Assembly: GCA_965276825.1 (NCBI GenBank) | Contig: OZ255630.1 | Span: 2,356,001 to 2,420,000 of the forward strand | Direction: 5' to 3' | Length of the DNA: 64,000 nucleotides | From: G965276765 sp965276825 | GTDB lineage: Bacteria; Actinomycetota; Acidimicrobiia; Acidimicrobiales; Palsa-688 | Shown here: positions 33,256 through 40,358 of the stretch, in pieces | Layout of the letters: each line of letters starts with the position of its first letter | Numbering within the stretch: the stretch's first letter is position 1 | Translations under genes and position numbers: made by a program | The notes under the pieces: model-generated | Told to the model about the DNA's origin: nothing | What the model saw: the letters and a program-made list of their open reading frames with translations, nothing else | The model's database searches: none

Positions 33256-34056
33256 TCAGCTGGGACGGGTGGCGGAGATTCCTCCGTCGATGTCGAGGGT
33301 GATGCCGTGGATCATGGAGGCGTCGTCGGAGACGATGAACGCAACGCCGCGTGCGATGTCTTCGGGTTGGACCACGACACCGGCGGGGGTGCCCTTGGCC
33401 ATGTGGTCGAGGACTGTCCGGGCGGTCTCGTTGCCTGGGGTGAGGGTTACCCCTGGTGCGACGGAGTTCACCCGGACGCCGCGGGGTCCGTACTCTGCAG
33501 CCCAGGCCCTAGTGAGTTGCTCGGCGGCGGCCTTGGTGGCGGTGTACATCGCCCCGGCGGGGTTCCCGACCCGGGCCATCCACGATCCGATGTTGACGAT
33601 GGTGCCGCTGCCGCGTTCGGCCATGGCCGGGGCGACGGCGGCGACGAGGACGTGTGGGGCTCGGACGTTGACTGCCAGCATTGCGTCGAGGTCGGCGTCG
33701 GCGAGCCCGTCGGTGAGGGTGACGGGGTAGATTCCTGCGTTGTTGACCAGGATGTCCACCTGGCCGCCGAGTGTGGCGGTGGCGTCGGCGGCGAAGGCCC
33801 GGAGTTGGTCGTAGGACCCGGCCAGGTCGACGGCCAGGAAGTCGGCTCTTCCGGCTGCTTCCCGGATCTCGCCGACGAGCGCGTCTCCGCGGGTTGTGTC
33901 ACGGCCGCTCACGATGACATGCGCGCCCTCGGCGGCTAGCGCCCGGACGATCGCTGCGCCGATCCCGCTCGTCGAGCCGGTCACGATCGCGTTGCGTCCC
34001 TCAATGCGCAGCTGGGGATCTGGATAGGTTCCGTCGTTGGGGGTGGTAGATGTCAT
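33256..34056 (-). CDS. Classical SDR oxidoreductase
   Basis: 266 residues from ATG 34056. Motifs: NAIVTGSTSGIGAAIVRALA, VDILVNNAGIYPVT and catalytic YTATKAAAEQLTRAWAAEYG. The C-terminus HGITLDIDGGISATRP fits 3-oxoacyl-reductase-like (FabG-type) SDRs. Its first residues MTSTTPN are shared with the MDR enzyme at 35824-36951 (MTSTTPT), and the DNA upstream of the two genes is duplicated. In this copy the divergent XRE regulator is decayed, so control may now come from the intact XRE at 37053 acting on the shared upstream sequence (inference). Confidence 0.9.
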   Translation of the reverse strand: MTSTTPNDGTYPDPQLRIEGRNAIVTGSTSGIGAAIVRALAAEGAHVIVSGRDTTRGDALVGEIREAAGRADFLAVDLAGSYDQLRAFAADATATLGGQVDILVNNAGIYPVTLTDGLADADLDAMLAVNVRAPHVLVAAVAPAMAERGSGTIVNIGSWMARVGNPAGAMYTATKAAAEQLTRAWAAEYGPRGVRVNSVAPGVTLTPGNETARTVLDHMAKGTPAGVVVQPEDIARGVAFIVSDDASMIHGITLDIDGGISATRPS

Positions 34057-34260
34057 GGCACCCGGTTTACCTGCCCGGTGCGAAGCGAGCGAGGTGCCGC
34101 TGAACCTAGGCATGGCATGACCACCCAGTCGACGAGGGTGTCCCCGTAGGGGGGGGGTGTGCTTTCCGTTCTCGACGAGACCGCATTTTCCCCGGCGCAA
34201 GCCGGAATCGACCCGTTCCCAGGGTCAAGGCGGGTTCCAGGGTTGTTCGCAACATCTGGT
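34057..34260 (+). pseudogene. Duplicated regulatory region with decayed XRE regulator start
   Basis: This segment aligns along its length with 36952-37180, the region between the MDR gene and the intact XRE regulator plus that regulator's first codons. Shared blocks include CATGACCACCCAGTCG-like, TGTCCCCGTAGGG and GGCGCAAGCCGG. The translation retains PAQAGIDPFPGSRRVPGL, as in the intact regulator, but the start codon region has lost about 35 bp and the frame is lost soon after. Confidence 0.85.
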
Positions 34261-34616
34261 CGCCTGCCGCGAGGGACGCTTGCCGCCCTAGCACCTCGGT
34301 GGCCGCGGCGTGCCGCAAGCGATGGGCTCGGGATCTGGGAAGCCCCGCTCGCTCGCACGTTGCGCGAACAACCCACCCCGATCCTGCTCCAGTTCAGCCG
34401 CTCGTGCGGCGCGCCCCCCCGCAAGAACAGTTCCCCGTCCTCAGCGGGGCGGCGGCGCATATCCGGGCCACAGACCCAGCCTGCCAAAGGTCGTTACATC
34501 GTTGATGAAACGGATCCGGGGCATGCTTTCGGCGTGGGCGGACACCCTTGGGAACGTCAAGCCACCTGGCCCGACGACGTCGGCCAACAGCAAGGTATTC
34601 GTTGGTCACCTGTTCC
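34261..34616. other. Gap, decayed sequence
   Basis: About 355 bp between the decayed regulator and the next SDR stop. No family could be recognised in any frame. It may contain remains of the rest of the XRE gene, but similarity to 37180-37900 was not evident by eye. Confidence 0.35.
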
Positions 34617-35366
34617 TCACCCCGCTCCCCCGGCGGCGAACACAGTGTCACCCGAGATCCAGCGGGCATCGTCCGAGGCGAGGAAGACGGCGACAGGACC
34701 GATGTCCCCAGGGCGCCCGATCCGGCCGAGCGGGATCGACTTCGCAATCTGCTCGTCGTAGCTGCCGCCGACCGTGCCCGCCGCCCGGGTGCCTTCGGTG
34801 TCGACGAGGCCGACAGCGATCGCGTTGACTCGGATCCCTCGCGGGGCGAGCTCCACCGAGAGGTTGCGGGTCATCCCAACCAGGGCGGACTTGGTAGCGG
34901 CGTAGAGGGAGGCGTTCGGTGAGCTCACGGCCACCCCGACGCTCGAGATGATCACGATCGAGCCGCGGTCAGCCTCCGGCTGGCGCACGAACGCCTGCGC
35001 GGCGAGAAATGCCCCGAGCACGTTCGTGTCGAAGTGCCGGTGGAACTCGCGCACGGTAACGCTCTCGAGCGGCCCGAAGGTGAACACGCCAGCGTTGCTG
35101 ACCAGCACCGTTGCCGGCCCGAACCGCTCACGCGATGCTGCGAAGACCTGCGCGGTGTCCTCGGGGCTCGCCACGTCGCCCTGCACCGCCAAGGCCGAGC
35201 CGCCGGCCTCTGTGATCCGGGTGACCAGCGCGGCGGCACCGTCGTGGTCGTGCGCGTACGTGATGGTCACATTAGCGCCGTCCGCGGCGAGCGCTTCTGC
35301 GATCGCAGCGCCGATTCCCTTTGCGGCGCCAGTGACGATGGCCGTCTGATCGCTCAGTCGACCCAT
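34617..35366 (-). CDS. Classical SDR oxidoreductase (FabG-like)
   Basis: 249 residues. Motifs: AIVTGAAKGIGAAIAEALA, VLVSNAGVFTFG, SSVGVAVSSPNASLYAATKS with catalytic Tyr and Lys, and C-terminal GRIGRPGDIGPVAVFLASDD and WISGDTVFAAGG, the common ending of FabG-like SDRs. GGAGAAGCAC lies directly before ATG 35366. Downstream of, and in the same direction as, a SnoaL-like gene and an MDR gene, it probably shares their promoter. The substrate is unknown. Confidence 0.9.
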   Translation of the reverse strand: MGRLSDQTAIVTGAAKGIGAAIAEALAADGANVTITYAHDHDGAAALVTRITEAGGSALAVQGDVASPEDTAQVFAASRERFGPATVLVSNAGVFTFGPLESVTVREFHRHFDTNVLGAFLAAQAFVRQPEADRGSIVIISSVGVAVSSPNASLYAATKSALVGMTRNLSVELAPRGIRVNAIAVGLVDTEGTRAAGTVGGSYDEQIAKSIPLGRIGRPGDIGPVAVFLASDDARWISGDTVFAAGGAG

Positions 35367-35400
35367 AGTGCTTCTCCTTCTCTGATGGGTGAACAGCCGG

Positions 35401-35796
35401 TCATGGTGACGCTTCGCCGTAGATGCGGGCGCGCACGAGTCGACCGTTCCTGTCCCGGTCGATCCAGGCCGTCGACCTCGCAGACCAGGTCAGACCGGCG
35501 GTATCCCGGTAGTCGACGTTCGACTCGTGCACGAAGTGGTCATCTTCGCCGTAGATGTTCTCCTCATGGTGCAGCAGAAACGACATGTTCTGCCAGCCGT
35601 CGCGGAACGCGGAGCGCACCGCATGCCGGCCGGTGAGGGTCGCGGTGCCGTTGGCCAGCACCAGCTCGACATCCTCGGCCATGGCCTTGGCGTACACGTC
35701 GATATTGAGAGTCTCGATGCGGGCGAGCAGGTCTGCCAGCCATGCGGTCCCGGCGGGGGAGAGCTGGTTGATCCGGATGTGGTCGAGATCAGGCAC
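35401..35796 (-). CDS. SnoaL-like/NTF2-fold protein
   Basis: 131 residues with the NTF2-fold pattern: a helix WLADLLARIETLNIDVYAKA, AEDVELVLANGTATLTGRHA, then strands FLLHHEENIYGEDDHFVHES and TWSARSTAWIDRDRNGRLVR. Proteins of this size and fold act as isomerases, cyclases, dehydratases or carriers, and the sequence does not point to one. GGAGGGATC lies before ATG 35796. It lies 27 bp after the MDR gene's stop and 34 bp before the next SDR, so the three form an operon. Confidence 0.75.
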   Translation of the reverse strand: MPDLDHIRINQLSPAGTAWLADLLARIETLNIDVYAKAMAEDVELVLANGTATLTGRHAVRSAFRDGWQNMSFLLHHEENIYGEDDHFVHESNVDYRDTAGLTWSARSTAWIDRDRNGRLVRARIYGEASP

Positions 35797-35823
35797 GGGA
35801 TCCCTCCTTCAGGTCGCAGGGTG

Positions 35824-36951
35824 TCAGGCAACATCAATAGTGATCTTGCCGAAGACGTCGGGTCCGCTCAGCGCCTCGTAGGCGTCGGGGGCTTGCGCGA
35901 AGCCGAAGCGGGTCCCGATGACGGGGTGGATGTCGTGGTCCTCGACGAAGGCGACGAGGTCCCGCTGCATCCGGCCGCTGCCGACGGCGACCGCTCGCAG
36001 GCTCGCGAGCTTTCCCATCATGGCGAAGTAGTCGAGCGGCGCGGCCTCTGTCTGGAACAAGCCGAGCATGGCGATCTCCCCGGAGATCGCCAGAGCGTCG
36101 AGCTCTTGGGCGAGCAGACCGGGCCCGACAGTGTCGACGACCTTGTTCACTCCGTCGCCAGCGAGTCCAGCGACACGCTTGCCCCAGTCCGCATCCCCGG
36201 TGTTGACGAAGCCGTCTGCGCCGAGCGCGACGGCCTGCTGGCCCTTCGACTCTTGGCGGACCGCGAGATACACACGGGCGCCGACGGCCTTTGCCATCTG
36301 CAAGGCGAACAGCGCGACGCCGCCGGTGCCGATCACCAGGACTGCTTGTCCCGCAGTGACCGGGTGGTCCTCGAACAACGCATGCCACGCGGTCACGCCC
36401 GCCACCGGCAGGGTCGACGCCTCGGAGAAGTCAAAGTTCTTGGGCGCTGCGGCCACACGTCGGGTCGGCAGGATCACCCATTGCGCCAGCACGCCGCGCT
36501 CGTCGAGGGAACCGGGCCCGATGCTGCCGCCGGTCGGCACGATCTCGTCTATCCAGGAGCCGTTGTGAATGTCCGTGACGCGGTCTCCCACCTGCCAGCC
36601 GGTCACCTCCGGCCCGAGTGCGTCGATCTCCCCGGCGACGTCGGACAACGGGACCAGGTCGCGACCCGGGATGCGCCCGAACGGTGTGGTCAGGATCATA
36701 CGGTCGCGAGAGTTGATCGAGATCGCCCTCACACGGACACGGACCTCGCCCGGTCCGGGGGTTGGCTTCTCGACTTCTTCGACGACGAGGGAACCAGGGG
36801 TGGTGGCGTCAGCGGGCAATCGCCACTGCTGCATGGTCTCGCTGGTCAGGTCGGGGCTGGTGCTCGTCCTGGCGCTCCCGCCGTCGGCGGGTCGACCGGG
36901 TCGGTCAGAGGAGTCTGTCGAAGGTCCGTTGGTGGGGGTAGTGGATGTCAT
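35824..36951 (-). CDS. Medium-chain dehydrogenase/reductase, zinc-independent quinone-reductase type
   Basis: 375 residues. After a Ser/Thr/Pro-rich N-terminus (residues 1-38) comes the GroES-like domain with PGPGEVRVRVRAISINSRDR and GRDLVPLSDVAGEIDALG. The Rossmann motif is VLVIGTGGVALFALQMAKAV near 205. There are no structural zinc cysteines, and the usual catalytic zinc ligands are absent, fitting quinone-oxidoreductase-like MDRs. It heads the MDR-SnoaL-SDR operon and is divergent from the XRE regulator at 37053, 101 bp away. NADPH-dependent reduction of quinones or enones is likely; the substrate is unknown. Confidence 0.88.
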   Translation of the reverse strand: MTSTTPTNGPSTDSSDRPGRPADGGSARTSTSPDLTSETMQQWRLPADATTPGSLVVEEVEKPTPGPGEVRVRVRAISINSRDRMILTTPFGRIPGRDLVPLSDVAGEIDALGPEVTGWQVGDRVTDIHNGSWIDEIVPTGGSIGPGSLDERGVLAQWVILPTRRVAAAPKNFDFSEASTLPVAGVTAWHALFEDHPVTAGQAVLVIGTGGVALFALQMAKAVGARVYLAVRQESKGQQAVALGADGFVNTGDADWGKRVAGLAGDGVNKVVDTVGPGLLAQELDALAISGEIAMLGLFQTEAAPLDYFAMMGKLASLRAVAVGSGRMQRDLVAFVEDHDIHPVIGTRFGFAQAPDAYEALSGPDVFGKITIDVA

Positions 36952-37052
36952 GGCACCGGTCTACGGGGTCGCCACGAGGTGAGCGAGGTGCTGATGAACC
37001 TGGGCATGGTGTGACCACCCAGTCGGCGGAGGTGTCCCCGTAGGGTGGGGGC

Positions 37053-37937
37053 ATGGCCAGGGATCGAGCAGCGCTGGGGGTGTTCCTCCGTTCTCGACGG
37101 GACCGCCTGACCCCGGCGCAAGCCGGTATCGACCCGTTCCCCGGGCCGAGGCGGGTACCCGGGTTGCGTCGCGACGAGCTGGCCGTGCTCGCCGGGGTCA
37201 GCCCCGACTACTACAGCCGGGTCGAGCAAGGCCGCCAGACCCACGTGTCGCGCGACGTGCTCGACTCACTGGCCCGGGCCTTACGCCTCGGCGAGGTAGA
37301 GCGCGCCCACCTCTACGACCTGGCCGATCCGACACCGGACCGCCGCACCGCCACGGCCAGCCGGGCGCAGCGCCCCGACCCGGGCCTCCTGCGTGTCATG
37401 GGCGCCCTCGACCATCGGCCGGTACTCCTCCTCGGTCACCGGGGGGACATACTGGCCCGCAACGGGCTGCTGCGGGCCGTGTTGGGACGCCCCCTCGAGC
37501 CGGCCACGTCGTTCGTGCGGTACCTGTTCCTCGACCCGGTCGCCCGGGAACGGATCATCAACTGGGCCGATTTCGCTCAAGCCTCGGTCGCTGCTCTTCG
37601 CCGCGAGGTAGGCCGACGACCAGACGACCGCCGCCTCCAGGCGCTTATCACAGAGCTACGCAGCGCTGACACCGACGTCGAGCGATGGTGGAACGATCAC
37701 GCCGTACGCGACTACGCGTCTGTTGCGAAACGAATCCGCCATCCCACCGTAGGCGACCTCTCCTTCGACATCGAGATCGTTTCTGCGCCCCAAGAACCCG
37801 ACCAGCGACTCGTCATCTACACCACCCAACCCGACTCATCCACTGCGACGCTCCTACCGATCCTCGCTAGCTGGGTCGGCGCGATCGACGGCGATGGTGG
37901 CTTGGACGACGAAATCCTGACCAGCGGAGCCGACTGA
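37053..37937 (+). CDS. XRE-family regulator with MmyB-like ligand domain
   Basis: 294 residues. The N-terminal part reads PGPRRVPGLRRDELAVLAGV and SPDYYSRVEQGRQTHVSRDV, the XRE helix-turn-helix of the actinobacterial MmyB/SCO-type regulators. Residues about 110-275 form the MmyB-like ligand domain (RPVLLLGHRGDILARNGLLR, DVERWWNDHAVRDYASVAKR), which binds fatty-acid-like ligands in characterised relatives. It is divergent from the MDR-SnoaL-SDR operon and probably controls it. A decayed copy of its start is at 34155-34250. Confidence 0.9.
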   Translation: MARDRAALGVFLRSRRDRLTPAQAGIDPFPGPRRVPGLRRDELAVLAGVSPDYYSRVEQGRQTHVSRDVLDSLARALRLGEVERAHLYDLADPTPDRRTATASRAQRPDPGLLRVMGALDHRPVLLLGHRGDILARNGLLRAVLGRPLEPATSFVRYLFLDPVARERIINWADFAQASVAALRREVGRRPDDRRLQALITELRSADTDVERWWNDHAVRDYASVAKRIRHPTVGDLSFDIEIVSAPQEPDQRLVIYTTQPDSSTATLLPILASWVGAIDGDGGLDDEILTSGAD

Positions 37938-38060
37938 GTCGGATCGGTCAACATCTCCGTCCGCAGATTGGACAGGGAAGTGGCTGGGGCATCTCCGCAG
38001 CGTTTGGCCTTCAAGTTGCCGCAAGATTCGTGCATGAGGAGTCCCCCCGTTCAGACCCAC

Positions 38061-38367
38061 TCACTCGCCACGTTCAGCGAGGCCGGTGGAGGCCTTCGGC
38101 CGGCCTCCGAGGGCGGCCCTCCACTCGTAGCCGACACCGGCGGCCGGGACCCAGCAGTCCAGCGCCTCGGCTGAAATGCGGGACACGGCGGCTGCCTGGG
38201 AACGAGCGCACATCGACGAGGTTCGGGACCCCCGCATCGACGAGCAGGCCGGCCAGCGCTTCGATCCCGAGGGTGCCCTGGCCGACGGTAGGCAGCGTCC
38301 CAGCCAGGCTACGAGCCGGCGAGCAGCCTGCTTCCCGTCCGGCGCTCCCCGGTGTTGTCGCGGCCAA
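38061..38367 (-). pseudogene. DUF488-family gene with a frameshift
   Basis: The minus strand encodes TVGQGTLGIEALAGLLVDAG and VPNLVDVRSFPGSRRVPHFS, the N-terminal signature of DUF488 proteins (G-H/Q-G-T...DVR-x-P-GSR). Soon after, similarity continues only in another frame as VGYEWRAALGGRPKA, before a stop at 38061. The later half of the domain is missing. It lies just after the transfer operon, in a region with no other gene from 37938. Confidence 0.7.
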
Positions 38368-38376
38368 TCCCTTCCG

Positions 38377-39366
38377 TCACGAGCCCGGCGCTACGGCGCC
38401 CAGGAAGCTTTCGCCGCCCCAGCTCGCCCCGAGGGTCGCCGGGAACGGCTCGACGCGCACCGCAGCACCGGGGTGGGGGGCGTCGACCATGACCGTCCGG
38501 CCGGCCTGGACGCCGATGTAGAGCCCGACGTGGTCGACGGCGCTCCTGCTCTGACCGAAGAACAGCAGGTCGCCCAGCTGGAGCGGCGTCCCGTCCGGAA
38601 CCATCGGTCCAGCGTCGTACTGCTCTTGGGCGGTGCGCGGCAGCACGACTCCAGCGACCTTGTAGGCGGCCTGGGTGAGCCCGGAGCAGTCGAAGCCGAC
38701 CCCTGGGGTCTCTCCACCCCAGTCGTAGGGCGTACCGACTTGGGCGAGGGCCCAGTCGACGGCGATCCCGCCGGCCGTGCCGGCGGCGACGGTTTGGGCT
38801 TGGGACTGCCCGTAGGTCTGGGCGAGGTCGAGGACCTCGGAGACGTAGGTCTGGCTGTGGTTGTAGTCGTAGACGGCCTGGTTGAGGTTGGCACCGTTGG
38901 CGGCCCCGTTGGCGCAGAGCATCCGGGCGGCGGCGTAGACGGCGTCGGTCGGGTCATACGGGCTAGGCGGGTCGGCCCCGCCGGGCGGGACGGGGGTGTC
39001 GTAGGCGGCGAAGGTTGCCGGTTCGAACTGCATGGGTCCTTCGGCCCCGGCGGAGTTGGCACCGGAGTGGACGCCGGGCAGGTTCGAGGTGCCGTTGCCC
39101 GATTCGACGGTGCCGATGGCGGCGAGCACGGTCCAGGGGAGGCCGGTGCAGGTGGCGGCGGCCTCTTGGTAGAGGGTGAGCATGGCCGCGGGGATGTTGT
39201 CGGTGGCCGTGGCGCTCGGTGCGCTGTCGCCGCCACCGAGCAGGGAGGCGATTCCGGCACCGGCCCCGGCGGCGAGGACGGCGACCAGGAGGACGAGGCC
39301 GGCGGCACCGGTCGCGATCTTGGTGCCGAGTCCGGAGGAGGCGGTGGCGTCGAGGCCGATGGTCAC
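38377..39366 (-). CDS. Transfer-associated peptidoglycan hydrolase (lytic transglycosylase plus NlpC/P60)
   Basis: 329 residues from GTG 39366, which overlaps the replication-relaxation stop (GTGA). A membrane anchor (residues 13-42, GAAGLVLLVAVLAAGAG) precedes a lysozyme-like domain with AAIGTVESGNGTSNLPGVHS (catalytic Glu) and GPMQFEPATFAAY. The C-terminal NlpC/P60 domain has FDCSGLTQAAYKVAG (Cys) and SAVDHVGLYIG (His). It should open peptidoglycan for conjugation, as VirB1- and CwlT-like proteins do. It is the last gene of the transfer operon. Confidence 0.9.
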   Translation of the reverse strand: MTIGLDATASSGLGTKIATGAAGLVLLVAVLAAGAGAGIASLLGGGDSAPSATATDNIPAAMLTLYQEAAATCTGLPWTVLAAIGTVESGNGTSNLPGVHSGANSAGAEGPMQFEPATFAAYDTPVPPGGADPPSPYDPTDAVYAAARMLCANGAANGANLNQAVYDYNHSQTYVSEVLDLAQTYGQSQAQTVAAGTAGGIAVDWALAQVGTPYDWGGETPGVGFDCSGLTQAAYKVAGVVLPRTAQEQYDAGPMVPDGTPLQLGDLLFFGQSRSAVDHVGLYIGVQAGRTVMVDAPHPGAAVRVEPFPATLGASWGGESFLGAVAPGS

Positions 39367-40358
39367 GTGCCGATGGGAAGCTCGGCGAGCTGGGTGAGGC
39401 GAAGGCGCGGGCCGGGGGCAGCGACGGGCAGCCAGACGTCGATGTCGGGGCTGAAGCCGGGTCCGGGGCGGGGTGATCGGGCGGCGGTGGCGACGGGAAC
39501 ATCCGGGCGGGCGAGGACCCGGCGGGCGTCGGCTTCGCGGCGAGGGCCGGGGAAGGTGAAGAGGACCCAGTTTGGGTGGCCGGCCTCGGCGGCCAGCCTG
39601 GCGTAGCCGTCGAGCTTGCCGGCCAAGCGGGCGAGGCGTTCGGTGCCGTTGTCGTGTTCGAGGAGGAACGGCAGGGTGGTATCGCCTTCGGTCCAGACGC
39701 CGTAGCCGTCGGGGCGGACGACCTCGCCCCACTCTCGGGCGCAGCGCCGCTCGGACCACCACTCGTCGAGTGAGCGAGCGGGCTTCGTCCGGGCGGAGCG
39801 GAGCAGGGCGGTGAAGAAGCCGTTGAGGCCGACGAGATGGGCCAGGCGCTGGCTGGCGGCCAGGTCGTGGACGAGGCCGCGGCGCCAGTCGAGGTCGGCG
39901 ACATCGATGCCCGCTTCAGCGGCGGCAAGGGCGGCCCCGAGCGGGCCGAGGACCCAGTGGAAGGGGCAAGGGTTCCCACCGGTTCGGGGTCGGAAGCGGT
40001 CGAGCACGTCGAGGGCGTACAGCTCGCCGAGCCGCATGCGGGCTCGTCGTTCCCCGGTGAAGCCGACGTCGGCTACCTGTGCGGTGGTGAGGACACGGTG
40101 GTCCTCGAGGAGACGGCACAGGTGACGGTCGCGTTCGGTGAGCCGACCGAGGACGGGCAGCAGCCGACGATCGAGGTCTCGCCATCCACGACGACCGACC
40201 ATCGGACCTGACGGCGCAGTCGATGCGGTGCCTGACGGCGCTGTAGCTGCCTTGATGGCGCCTGACGGCGCGATGGTTCCCGCTGCGGCGCCCGGTGGCG
40301 CTCCCCCCGACGATGCGATGCGGACCGGCCTTCGGCCGGACATCTCCGACGGACTCAC
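39363..40358 (-). CDS. Replication-relaxation family protein
   Basis: 331 residues. After an APSG-rich leader (residues 20-50, encoded by short degenerate GC repeats), the winged-helix region RLTERDRHLCRLLEDHRVLT and TTAQVADVGFTGERRARMRL matches the N-terminus of the replication-relaxation family. Later, FLLEHDNGTERLARLAGKLD is the conserved E-x-D part. The GTG start at 40358 overlaps the TraG stop, and the gene end overlaps the NlpC start. It could initiate replication or substitute for a relaxase; its exact role is not established. Confidence 0.75.
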   Translation of the reverse strand: MSPSEMSGRRPVRIASSGGAPPGAAAGTIAPSGAIKAATAPSGTASTAPSGPMVGRRGWRDLDRRLLPVLGRLTERDRHLCRLLEDHRVLTTAQVADVGFTGERRARMRLGELYALDVLDRFRPRTGGNPCPFHWVLGPLGAALAAAEAGIDVADLDWRRGLVHDLAASQRLAHLVGLNGFFTALLRSARTKPARSLDEWWSERRCAREWGEVVRPDGYGVWTEGDTTLPFLLEHDNGTERLARLAGKLDGYARLAAEAGHPNWVLFTFPGPRREADARRVLARPDVPVATAARSPRPGPGFSPDIDVWLPVAAPGPRLRLTQLAELPIGT

